From contig DATBZS010000084.1 of NCBI GenBank assembly GCA_036513075.1, forward strand, positions 1 through 64,000: a stretch of 64,000 nucleotides of DNA, written 5' to 3'. The notes under the pieces are model-generated. The model saw only the letters and a list, made by a program, of their open reading frames with translations. It ran no database searches and was not told the origin of the DNA. The translations under genes and the position numbers were made by a program. This document shows, in pieces, positions 55,086 through 62,768 of this stretch. The stretch's first letter is position 1. Every line of letters starts with the position of its first letter. This DNA is from Bog-756 sp036513075. GTDB lineage: Bacteria > Actinomycetota > Acidimicrobiia > Acidimicrobiales > RAAP-2.

Positions 55086-55095
55086 ACGATAGTGT
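55086..55095. promoter_or_regulatory. Overlapping divergent -10 boxes of dcd and tRNA-Gly
   Basis: ACGATAGTGT contains TATCGT on the minus strand (55091-55086, 9 bases before the dcd ATG) and TAGTGT on the plus strand (55090-55095, 12 bases before the tRNA). The two boxes share the central TA, the same geometry as at 12870-12879. Confidence 0.5.
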
Positions 55096-55107
55096 GTTCT
55101 CTTCATC

Positions 55108-55178
55108 GCGGGTGTAGCTCAATGGTAGAGCGCCAGCTTCCCAAGCTGGACACGCGGGTTCGATTCCCGTCACCCGCT
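55108..55178 (+). tRNA. tRNA-Gly (CCC)
   Basis: A 71-base cloverleaf: acceptor GCGGGTG/CACCCGC, D stem GCTC/GAGC, anticodon stem CCAGC/GCTGG with loop TTCCCAA (anticodon CCC), T arm GCGGG-TTCGATT-CCCGT, discriminator T. CCA is not encoded. Its 3' end is repeated at 56499-56519. Confidence 0.97.
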
Positions 55179-55515
55179 CTCGGGGGTGTCTGGTCGGCGG
55201 CGCGGGTATGCGGATGTTGCAGAGTCCTGATCGTTCGACACAATATCTCCCACAGGTGACCGGATCGGTCGGCCCCATTGGCCGACCGCCTGGGCAATTC
55301 TGGCTCCTCGAACGATCGAATTCACTCAACAGCTGAAGCGGACGAATCGCTCATCGGACGTAAGAAGCATTACGTCGACCCGATCAATTTCCTGCATGTG
55401 CATGCCACCTCCAGTCACACTGGCCCTAACCTCCGGGCCGGTTGGTAGAAGTGGCTCCGCCTTGCCAATGCGATGATGGCCCGGTGATCGTCACCCCTCA
55501 CCGCGGCACAGCGCA
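55179..55515. other. Intergenic stretch after tRNA-Gly
   Basis: About 340 bases, lower in GC than the genes, with no supported ORF. It is the left part of the segment flanked by tRNA-Gly and its displaced 3' end. Confidence 0.4.
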
Positions 55516-56436
55516 GTGACAGGAGCGTGCGGCATCAGGGGCGGCTTGATCGCACTGGCCATCGGCACGCTCCTCACCGCGTGCACAACACAGGCGGCGT
55601 CCCCCACGACTGTGGCGAATGCCATTGGACCTATCAATCCGGTGTCGCACTCGGGGATTGCAAACTGGCGAGCGGTCGGCAGTTACGACGAGAGCAGCCT
55701 GGACGCAAGTGAGGGAGTGGCCACGGTCGTCCCACCCCGAAGTGCCAGCTACGTCCTCTACCGGGGGCTGACCTCGGTTCCCTCGAGCCTGGCCGCCGAG
55801 GGATGGGGGCACATCGGCGATCCCGACTCGATTGATGGCTACATCATCGATGCCTACCAGGGGCCCAGCTCGGGGCACTCGAAGATGTTCCTGGTGACGA
55901 CTCCATCCGGTGCCACAATCCAGTACACCCACACGCTGGTGACCGGTGAGGAGTACAACAACTCGTTTGACGCGGTCGCCCCCGGGTCACAGTGGATGGT
56001 GGCCGGGGAATGGGACACCATGAGCCATCTGCAGATCTATCCGACCCCCTTCCTGAACCATCGCACGCCCCCGCAGGGCGGCCATCTCCCGCTTGCCGGA
56101 TACATCACGTTGGACCACAAGGTCAACGACATCCAGGGCTGTGACTTCACTTCGAAGACGACGCTCATCTGCGCATCCGACGACGACAGCCGAACGCTCT
56201 TCTCGAATCAGAAGCCGCTAGTGGAAGTGGTCCTGCCCCAGGCACTCCGTGGCGAGACCGTGACCGGCCATGTCGTGGACCTCGGCTCGATTCCCCAGCA
56301 GAGCACGTGCTCGGGCACGTTCGAGGCGGAAGGTGTCGACTACGCCGTCGCTACAGGCACGCTTCGGGTGGAGATCATCCAACCGGGGTCGTGCATCCTC
56401 CACACCACGATCTACGAGTACACCCACTCCGGTTGA
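55516..56436 (+). CDS. Putative lipoprotein in a tRNA-flanked segment
   Basis: The 306-residue product starts at GTG 55516 and begins TGACGIRGGLIALAIGTLLTAC, giving a signal with lipobox LTAC (Cys about 23). The mature part is a beta-rich extracytoplasmic domain (SYVLYRGLTSVPSSLAAEGW, MFLVTTPSGATIQYTHTLV, QWMVAGEWDTMSHLQIY) with Cys residues near 217, 226 and two at the C-terminus. I do not recognise the family. A weak GCGCA precedes the start. It is the only gene between tRNA-Gly and the tRNA remnant at 56482, so it is likely foreign cargo. Confidence 0.7.
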   Translation: MTGACGIRGGLIALAIGTLLTACTTQAASPTTVANAIGPINPVSHSGIANWRAVGSYDESSLDASEGVATVVPPRSASYVLYRGLTSVPSSLAAEGWGHIGDPDSIDGYIIDAYQGPSSGHSKMFLVTTPSGATIQYTHTLVTGEEYNNSFDAVAPGSQWMVAGEWDTMSHLQIYPTPFLNHRTPPQGGHLPLAGYITLDHKVNDIQGCDFTSKTTLICASDDDSRTLFSNQKPLVEVVLPQALRGETVTGHVVDLGSIPQQSTCSGTFEAEGVDYAVATGTLRVEIIQPGSCILHTTIYEYTHSG

Positions 56437-56481
56437 CGAGGCTGGTGCTTCGCGCTCATCCTTGATTCCCTTCTGATCCGG

Positions 56482-56520
56482 GACCTCCAAACTGCGGATT
56501 CAACTCCCGTCACCCGCTCC
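56482..56520 (+). pseudogene. tRNA-Gly 3'-end remnant, probable attachment-site footprint
   Basis: TCCCGTCACCCGCTC (56505-56519) repeats exactly the last 14 bases of the tRNA-Gly gene plus the next base (55165-55179), and the match runs further with two changes (TTCAAC versus TTCGAT). The bases before it (CCTCCAAACTG) resemble the anticodon arm of a tRNA-Gly(UCC), with a deletion of several bases after it. It is either a broken second tRNA-Gly or the far attachment site left by an element. Confidence 0.6.
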
Positions 56521-56774
56521 AGCGTGGGCAAGGTCGTCAGTCCAGTCGCCCTCGGACCGCCACGATCGCGGTCGCGAAACTCGGCAACCCGGTCCCCGGC
56601 GCCGAACAACGGTGCCCGAAAATTGAAGATGCCGCCGGCCCGGGACCACCTTCGTGGTGGAGATATCTTCGCGGAGGACCACCGACGGAACTGAGCTGCC
56701 GCCGGGCATGGCAGGATCGTCGTCGCCAGTTTCGACGCGCTCCACAGGTGCGGCCCACAGGGAGATCGACAGCA

Positions 56775-58550
56775 ATGGATCAGGACAAGAGTGCGGCGGG
56801 ACCCTCGTTCGACGACCTGCGTGAGCGGTATCGGCGTGAGCAGCAGAAGCGGCTGCGGCCCGAGGGCATGGCCCAGTGGCGCGAGTTAAGCGAGGAGCTG
56901 GACCGGGACCCGTTCGTCGAGCCCGGCTTCACCCGTGACCCGATGGTCGAGGACACCACCGTGGTGATCGTGGGCGGCGGCTTCGCTGGAATGCTCACGG
57001 CAATCGACCTCGCCAAGCACGGGATTACCGATGTGCGGATCGTCGAGAAGGCCGGCGACTTCGGGGGCACCTGGTACTGGAACCGGTATCCAGGCTGCAT
57101 GTGCGACGTCGAATCCTTCGTCTACCTGCCGCTCCTCGAGGAGACCGGCTTCATGCCGACCGAGCGCTATGCCAGCGCCTCGGAGATCTTCGGGTACGCC
57201 AAGCTGCTGGCCGCCAAGTTCGACCTCTACCCCCACACGCTCTTCCAGTCTGACGTCACCGGGGCGGAGTGGGACGAGGAGGTGCAGCGCTGGCAGGTCA
57301 CGACCAGCCGAGGCGACCGTCTGTCGAGCCGCTTCCTGGTCCTGGCGGGCGGTATTCTGCACAAGGCCAAGCTTCCGGGCATCGCCGGCATCGAGGACTT
57401 CGAGGGCAAGGCGTTCCACACCAGCCGCTGGGACTACGGCTACACCGGCGGGAGTCCCACCCAGCCGATGGACCGGTTGGCCGACAAACGGGTCGGGATC
57501 ATTGGCACCGGGGCCACCGCTGTCCAGGTGGTGCCACAGGTCGCACGGGTGGCCAAGGAGCTCTTCGTCTTCCAGCGGACGCCAGGCGCAGTCGGCATCC
57601 GGAACCAGCAACCCACCGATGTCGAGTGGTTCGAGAGCCTGGAGCCAGGGTGGCAGCACGAGCGGATCGTCAATTTCACCCAGGCGGTCACGGGCGCCCA
57701 GCCCGATGTGAACCTGGTGGACGACGGCTGGACCGAGCTGCTGTGGATCGACACCCAGAAGTCTTCGAATGCGGATGAGGCCGTGGAACTCGAGCAGATC
57801 GACTTCGAGGCCATGGAGACGATCCGGCGACGCATCGACGAGATCGTCGAGGATCCCGAGACAGCGGACAAGTTGAAGCCCTATTGGGGCAAGCACTGCA
57901 AGCGGGTCTGCTTCCACGACGACTACCTTCCGGCGTTCAACCGGTCCAACGTGCACCTGGTGGATACCAATGGCCGCGGCGTCGAGGCCTGCACCAACCG
58001 GGGACCGGTGGTGGACGGTGTCGAATATCCGGTCGACCTACTCATCTACGCCTCGGGCTTCGAGGTCACGACCGACCTGACCCACCGGCTCGGCTTCGAC
58101 CTCACGGGACGGGACGGGGTCACCCTCTCGAAGAAGTGGGCCGAGGGTGCGCACACGCTGCACGGGGTACTGGCCAGCGGGTTCCCCAACCTGTTGCTCA
58201 TCAGTCTCGTCCAGGGCGGGTTCGGCACGAACTTCTCCCACCTGCTGTCCGAGTCGGCCAAGCATGTGGCGCACATCATCGAGGCCTGCGTCGAGCGGGG
58301 GATCACCGAGATCGAGCCTGAGGATGCCGCCGAGGAGGAGTGGCTGTCGGTACTGCTCGGCGTCGGTATCGCCGGCGCCCGTTACTTCCAGAACTGCACG
58401 CCCAGCTTCTACAACAGCGAGCAGCAGGCGATCGACGGCCGGGCCGCCCGGAACCTCACCTACACCGGGAGCCTGCTCGACTACGTCGGTTACCTCGAGC
58501 GGTGGCGTGAGCAGCCCGACTTCGCGGGCGTCACAGTGCGTTACAGATAG
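56775..58550 (+). CDS. Flavin monooxygenase, Baeyer-Villiger type
   Basis: The 591-residue protein has the FAD Rossmann motif GGGFAG (67-72), the Baeyer-Villiger fingerprint FEGKAFHTSRW (209-219, FxGxxxHxxxW) and a second, NADPH-binding GTGATAV (244-250). The YPGCMCDVESFVY segment (about 105-117) fits the same family. The enzymes insert oxygen next to a ketone using NADPH and oxygen. A 55-residue N-terminal extension (rich in Arg/Glu) precedes the first Rossmann strand, as in several cyclohexanone and steroid monooxygenase relatives. ATG 56775 has GGGAG about 10 bases upstream. The substrate is unknown. Confidence 0.9.
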   Translation: MDQDKSAAGPSFDDLRERYRREQQKRLRPEGMAQWRELSEELDRDPFVEPGFTRDPMVEDTTVVIVGGGFAGMLTAIDLAKHGITDVRIVEKAGDFGGTWYWNRYPGCMCDVESFVYLPLLEETGFMPTERYASASEIFGYAKLLAAKFDLYPHTLFQSDVTGAEWDEEVQRWQVTTSRGDRLSSRFLVLAGGILHKAKLPGIAGIEDFEGKAFHTSRWDYGYTGGSPTQPMDRLADKRVGIIGTGATAVQVVPQVARVAKELFVFQRTPGAVGIRNQQPTDVEWFESLEPGWQHERIVNFTQAVTGAQPDVNLVDDGWTELLWIDTQKSSNADEAVELEQIDFEAMETIRRRIDEIVEDPETADKLKPYWGKHCKRVCFHDDYLPAFNRSNVHLVDTNGRGVEACTNRGPVVDGVEYPVDLLIYASGFEVTTDLTHRLGFDLTGRDGVTLSKKWAEGAHTLHGVLASGFPNLLLISLVQGGFGTNFSHLLSESAKHVAHIIEACVERGITEIEPEDAAEEEWLSVLLGVGIAGARYFQNCTPSFYNSEQQAIDGRAARNLTYTGSLLDYVGYLERWREQPDFAGVTVRYR

Positions 58551-58745
58551 GACACGGAACCTGGGTAACCGCTCGGTCAGCTGACGAGGGCGCCTTCATC
58601 AAGCTGTCCGGGTTCCGCCTGCTCCGAACGTACACGTAAACGAGCTGGTCAGGCGGCTATTCGGATTTCATCGAGGTCTAATTCGAGACGGACCGGCGCC
58701 GCCCGACAGGCGTGCGAGGGAGTCACGGCTCAAGCCCGGCCGCCG

Positions 58746-58751
58746 TACGCT
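58746..58751 (+). promoter_or_regulatory. -10 box of the upstream ORF at 58758
   Basis: TACGCT, identical to the gpmA box, ends 6 bases before ATG 58758. There is no ribosome binding site between them, so the upstream ORF should be leaderless. Confidence 0.4.
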
Positions 58752-58757
58752 GTGGAC

Positions 58758-58793
58758 ATGGAACGCTCCGTGCAGCCGAAGGACCGACGATGA
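58758..58793 (+). CDS. Leaderless 11-codon upstream ORF
   Basis: ATG 58758 opens MERSVQPKDRR and ends at TGA 58791-58793. That stop overlaps the ATG of the next small gene (ATGA at 58790-58793). The 6-base distance from TACGCT suggests that its mRNA begins at the ATG. It may couple or gate translation of the downstream protein; a peptide function is not needed. Support is limited to this arrangement. Confidence 0.35.
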   Translation: MERSVQPKDRR

Positions 58794-58945
58794 GCGGATG
58801 CGGGGCTGCCGACGCCCGCAAGCTGGACCAGTGTGAATGCGACCTCCCGCCGGGCCACTCGCCTCCGCACCAGTGCGAGGATTGCGGGCGGACCTGGCAC
58901 GAGCCGAAGACCCGGGCCGAGCTCGAAGTGGAGCTGGGCGACTGA
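58790..58945 (+). CDS. Small Cys-rich protein, zinc-ribbon-like
   Basis: The 51-residue product from ATG 58790 (AAGGA 6 bases upstream) has CGAADARKLDQCECDLPPGH, then PPHQCEDCGRTWHEP and an acidic tail. Cys residues sit at 4, 15, 17, 29 and 32, with His24, His27 and His37. A CxxC pair plus CxC and several His suggest zinc binding, as in small zinc-finger proteins of actinobacteria. The family is not known to me. Confidence 0.55.
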   Translation: MSGCGAADARKLDQCECDLPPGHSPPHQCEDCGRTWHEPKTRAELEVELGD

Positions 58946-59472
58946 CTGGGAGGGCCGGTGGGGTCCGATGGAAGCCGGCGTGCCGCCCTCGCTCCTTGGC
59001 CCGCCAACGCGCCGACTACCTCGGCGTCGACGACTGCGGCGAGGGCCGAATCCGCCGGAAGCGCCCCCGGGTGGGTCCTTAGGGCCCGGACCCCGTTCAG
59101 TTCCGAACTGCCGACCAGGCGGGCACCAGCTATGGGGGTGGCGCCGTCAGGCCAACAACCGGATTCCTATCGATTACTTGGCTTCCTCTTATCCCACTCT
59201 TGGATACGATTCGTACCGTGGGTGATGGAGGCGAGCAGTCCGCCCGACCGCTGCTCGGAAGCCGATGGATTGGATCATCACCGTGCCACTACTGACCATT
59301 GCGTTCATCTGTGCCTCGCTCCCGCTACTCATGGACTCTGGTCGCACCGACTGACCAGTGGGCCACTCGTACGTGCACCGTGTGAATACCACCGTTGTAG
59401 TTCGACCATCGCCGTGTGCGCCGGTGGCTTTGCCCCTTGTATCGACACCATCTACAGGTCTACCGTTGACAA
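58946..59472. other. Intergenic stretch, no gene supported
   Basis: About 530 bases upstream of the XRE gene. Frames that cross it lack motifs and ribosome binding sites. TTGACA at 59465-59470 lies only a few bases before the GTG at 59473, so it is unlikely to be the -35 box of that gene if the GTG is the true start. Confidence 0.35.
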
Positions 59473-59880
59473 TTGGTGGATACATCTGAGTACGCATCTC
59501 AGCCCCACGACGGCCTTGCTGCCGGCATCCGCGCCTACCGCCACCGGCACGGAATGACCCAACGCGAGCTGGCTGACCAGCTCGGTGTCACCCAGCAGTC
59601 GGTCGCCCGCTGGGAGCAGGGCTCGCCCCCGAGCCGACACATGGTCCGCACGCTCGAGGTCCTGGTCGACGAGCCGGATACGGGCGACCGGTCCGCCGCC
59701 GTGGCCGACATCATCGGCATCCGCCCACCTGCGCCGACCCTGGTCCGTCCACGCGGTCTCAACGAGGCCCGCAAGGCCTACGTGCAGGGCTGCCTCAAGC
59801 TCCTCGAGCGCGGGGAGCGCCTTCCCAACAAGGTGCTCCTGCTGCTCGCTGACGAGCTGGGCTGGTCCGACGACGACTGA
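59473..59880 (+). CDS. XRE-family transcriptional regulator
   Basis: The 135-residue protein has an N-terminal helix-turn-helix of the Cro/cI type (about 14-70): GLAAGIRAYRHRHGMTQREL, ADQLGVTQQSVARWEQG and PPSRHMVRTLEVL. A helical C-terminal domain (EARKAYVQGCLKLLERGE) follows, likely for dimerisation. The true start may be GTG 59473 or a later ATG (59554 would begin inside the HTH, so it is less likely). No target is apparent. Confidence 0.8.
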   Translation: MVDTSEYASQPHDGLAAGIRAYRHRHGMTQRELADQLGVTQQSVARWEQGSPPSRHMVRTLEVLVDEPDTGDRSAAVADIIGIRPPAPTLVRPRGLNEARKAYVQGCLKLLERGERLPNKVLLLLADELGWSDDD

Positions 59881-60047
59881 GCCGTCGCAGCCTCCAAAGG
59901 GAAGACCTGTCGTCGACAACCAAACGAGTTTCCTGTTGCCGTCGCGCCGGTGGGCGAATGGCCGCAGATGCGCGGCGGCCACGGGTCCTGGGTGCTTCTG
60001 ACCGCGACGCCCCATGAGCGTCTCCCACCTTCCGCTGGGCCACGGCG

Positions 60048-60053
60048 TAACAT
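60048..60053 (+). promoter_or_regulatory. -10 box of the RmlC-like gene, leaderless
   Basis: TAACAT ends 8 bases before ATG 60062, with no ribosome binding site in between. It fits the leaderless pattern seen at gpmA and the cNMP-binding gene. Confidence 0.45.
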
Positions 60054-60061
60054 CCGGACCC

Positions 60062-60622
60062 ATGGACCTCGCATCCGAAACGTCCCCTCTCTCGGAGGTC
60101 GTCCATCGGGAACTGCTGGTCTCCAAGAGCTCCGCCGTCAGCGCCACCGGGGCCCTCCGGACTGAGCTCATCGACGGTGTCGTCTTCCGCCCCACCCGTC
60201 CCGTCCCTCATGACGACGGCACCCTTGCCGAGATCGCCCGCGTCGACTGGGACGAGATCACCGACCCGATCGTCCACACCCACCTCACCACCACCGAGCC
60301 CGGACGGGTACGGGGTTGGGGTCTCCACCAGGGCAGCACCGACCGGTTGTTCGTCGTGAAGGGACTGGTCTCGATCGTGGTGTACGACGGACGGGTGGGG
60401 TCGAGAACCTTCGGCGCCGTCAACGAGGTGAAGGTCTCGGAGCGCAACCCGGGCCTCCTCATCGTTCCTCCCAACCTGTACCACGGGTGGAAGGTGATCG
60501 GCACCGAAGAGGCTTTCATCATCAACATGCCCACCTCGCCTTACTCCTACGAGAACCCTGACGCGCTCGACCTCCCCTACGAATCGGAGCTGGCCCCGAC
60601 CGTGGTGCCGTGGCGCTGGTAG
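60062..60622 (+). CDS. RmlC-like cupin (dTDP-4-dehydrorhamnose 3,5-epimerase family)
   Basis: The 186-residue product has the RmlC core: IVHTHLTTTEPGRVRGWGLH (about 80-100), STDRLFVVKGLVSIVVYDGR and NPGLLIVPPNLYHGWKVIGT, the last resembling the VPpGlaHGf segment of the family. In RmlC a His and an Asp or Tyr pair do the epimerisation; GLHQG supplies a candidate His. It could epimerise a nucleotide sugar, or be a related isomerase. The glycosyltransferase gene that follows with a 13-base overlap supports a role in surface glycans. Confidence 0.75.
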   Translation: MDLASETSPLSEVVHRELLVSKSSAVSATGALRTELIDGVVFRPTRPVPHDDGTLAEIARVDWDEITDPIVHTHLTTTEPGRVRGWGLHQGSTDRLFVVKGLVSIVVYDGRVGSRTFGAVNEVKVSERNPGLLIVPPNLYHGWKVIGTEEAFIINMPTSPYSYENPDALDLPYESELAPTVVPWRW

Positions 60623-61689
60623 GAGACGCTTCGTGGCTGGTCGTCATACCCACCCACGACCACCCCTCGACCATCGCCCACGCGGCGGCCAGCGTCTTCG
60701 ACCAGGGAGTACAGGACTTCCGACTCGTCATCATCGGAGACGGTGTAGGTGACGACACCCGGGACGTCGTCGCCGACCTCTGCCGTGGGGACCGGCGCGT
60801 CTCCTTTGTCGACTGCCCTAAGGCACCTGGCCGCAACGAGTCGGCCCGCCACGCCGTCGTGTCGGCTTCCGAGGCCCCGCTGATCACCTACCTGGGGGAC
60901 GACGACCTGTTCCTGCATCATCACCTCGAGTCCATGCAGGACCTGCTCGCCGACCACGACTTCGCCCACCCGGCTCCCGTGTTCGTCCAGCCATCGGGCG
61001 AGCTGTTTGCCATGCCGACCGACCTTGCCGACCCCCGGTGCGTGCGGTGGCACCTCCACCCCGGTCACAACGCGGTCAGCCTGACGGGCGCGGCACACAC
61101 CGGCGACCTCTACCGTCGCCTTCCGTTCGGATGGCGTCCAGCTCCACAAGGGCGGTGGAGTGACCACTACATGTTGGAGCAGATCTTGTCCGTGGAGGGC
61201 GTCAGGCTGGCGACTTCCCCCTGGGCAACCACGGTGAAGCTCTCCGCCGATAAGCGGGTCGGGGTCGAAGCCGTCGATCGGGCCCAGGAGATCCGATCGT
61301 GGAGCGGGCGCATCAACAGTGCGGGGTTCCGCGAGTGGTGGGACGCCGAGGTGACCGATGCCGTCCATCAGGCCGCCATCGACCAGTTGATGCGGGCCAG
61401 CGAGCTGTTCGACGAGCTCGCCGACCTCCGCGACAGACTCGCTGCGGAGGTTCCAATTGATTCTGGTGAATCGGCGAGATCGTCCACGGAGGATCGGCGG
61501 TACCGGCTCCGTGTCGATCACGAATTCGAGGTTCTGCGGAGCCAACACTCAACCTTGATCGCCGACCACGCCCGGGTGATACAGGCGATGGACCGCATCA
61601 CCGGAACCCGGACGTGGCGCCTGCGGAACCGCCTCATCGGAAGCCGACGCGTCGACCCCATGGTTGCCGGGCGGTCGGGCACATCCTGA
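60610..61689 (+). CDS. Family 2 glycosyltransferase
   Basis: From GTG 60610 the 359-residue protein opens WLVVIPTHDHPSTIAHAAAS, a GT-A fold start, followed by VFDQGVQDFRLVIIGDG, GRNESARHAVVSA and the metal-binding YLGDDDLF (about 97-104). LKLLE-type helices follow and a C-terminal coiled coil (about 245-275, LRDRLAAEV). The gene overlaps the RmlC-like gene by 13 bases in another frame. Sugar donor and acceptor are unknown. GT2 enzymes with an extra C-terminal coiled coil often build cell-surface glycans. Confidence 0.82.
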   Translation: MALVGDASWLVVIPTHDHPSTIAHAAASVFDQGVQDFRLVIIGDGVGDDTRDVVADLCRGDRRVSFVDCPKAPGRNESARHAVVSASEAPLITYLGDDDLFLHHHLESMQDLLADHDFAHPAPVFVQPSGELFAMPTDLADPRCVRWHLHPGHNAVSLTGAAHTGDLYRRLPFGWRPAPQGRWSDHYMLEQILSVEGVRLATSPWATTVKLSADKRVGVEAVDRAQEIRSWSGRINSAGFREWWDAEVTDAVHQAAIDQLMRASELFDELADLRDRLAAEVPIDSGESARSSTEDRRYRLRVDHEFEVLRSQHSTLIADHARVIQAMDRITGTRTWRLRNRLIGSRRVDPMVAGRSGTS

Positions 61690-61808
61690 CCGTCCCGAGC
61701 TGACCATATGCGGTAGACGGGCCGAAGCGGCTCAGTCCGGCACCGTCAACGTCGACTCCCGCCCACGTGGGCCGGAGACGCCCACCAGGTCGCCAGATCG
61801 TCTCTCCG

Positions 61809-62729
61809 CTACCGGACCGGTGGCGGAGTGCCCTCGGCGCTGGCCGCCAGCGTCGGGTCCCATGCGCACACCACACACGCGTGCCGGAATACCGAACTGG
61901 CGAACGCCATCGCTGCAGCGTGCGGGTCGTCCAGACCCCGGATGTCGTCCCAGGGGAGGATGAACTCCCCCAACGTGGCGTCCCACCGGGCCGCCGGGGG
62001 GGCCAACGCCGCCTCGCTGAACCCCTCGGGCGCCGGGTGCGCATAGGCATAGAAGGCCGCCTTGGGGTACCGGGCGTCACCCGGCCACCAACCGACAGCC
62101 ACCTCCTGGGCGTCCATGGCGTTGCGCATGATGAAGTCGTCCGACGGCGGCTCGGCCGGCTTTCCCGAAAAGAGGTTGGTGGCCAGGTCGAACGAGCCCC
62201 ACCAGGCGTTGACCGGGGTGGAGCGCCCCCGATACGGAGCACGGAATTCGGCCAACACCAGGGCGGCCTGGGTGGCCGCCTCGAAATACGCAGCGGCCCG
62301 GTCGACGTCGTAGCGGGCGTGGACCTCGTCGACGTCGAGGGGCACGTCCCAGGGCACTTCCTGCGGGGTCGGGTCGATCCTGACCGGGCCGCATAGGCTT
62401 CCCACTGCGCCGAGCACGTCCCGGGCGACGGCACCGACCGACCGGTGGGGCGTCAGGGCGATCCGGGCCGCACGTCCGTCGCTGTGCTCAACAACCGCCT
62501 CATGTGACCGGAGGTCGAGGACCACCACGACCACACCTGAGCCGTCTGGCGCAGGCAGGGGATTCGTCTCCCAGCCGCGGGCGGTGAGTCGGAGTGCGGC
62601 GTGCTGCAGTTCGGGCTCGGGAGGGGCCAACGCCACTGCGAGCTTGCCGAGGATCTGGGTGTGGGCGTGCAGTGTGTCGCACGTCTCGTTCCAGTCCTCG
62701 TACGACACGGCCGGCCAGGGTGACGACAT
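61809..62729 (-). CDS. DUF5996 family protein
   Basis: The 306-residue protein begins PWPAVSYEDWNETCDTLHAH and has VVVVLDLRSHEAVVEHSDGR, a Trp-rich NAWWGSFDLATNLFSGKPA (about 174-192) and GEFILPWDDIRGLDDPHAAA near the C-terminus, which are marks of DUF5996. Members occur widely in actinobacteria and proteobacteria; no activity is established. It converges on the glycosyltransferase gene. Confidence 0.85.
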   Translation of the reverse strand: MSSPWPAVSYEDWNETCDTLHAHTQILGKLAVALAPPEPELQHAALRLTARGWETNPLPAPDGSGVVVVVLDLRSHEAVVEHSDGRAARIALTPHRSVGAVARDVLGAVGSLCGPVRIDPTPQEVPWDVPLDVDEVHARYDVDRAAAYFEAATQAALVLAEFRAPYRGRSTPVNAWWGSFDLATNLFSGKPAEPPSDDFIMRNAMDAQEVAVGWWPGDARYPKAAFYAYAHPAPEGFSEAALAPPAARWDATLGEFILPWDDIRGLDDPHAAAMAFASSVFRHACVVCAWDPTLAASAEGTPPPVR

Positions 62730-62768
62730 GCCGTTGAGCCTATCGACGGCGACCCGTCGGGGCGCTGG

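Noticed and set aside
58837..59082. 81-codon frame after the Cys-rich gene
   Set aside because: Overlaps the Cys-rich gene in another frame and has no start signal; the C-terminal half is not clearly protein-like.
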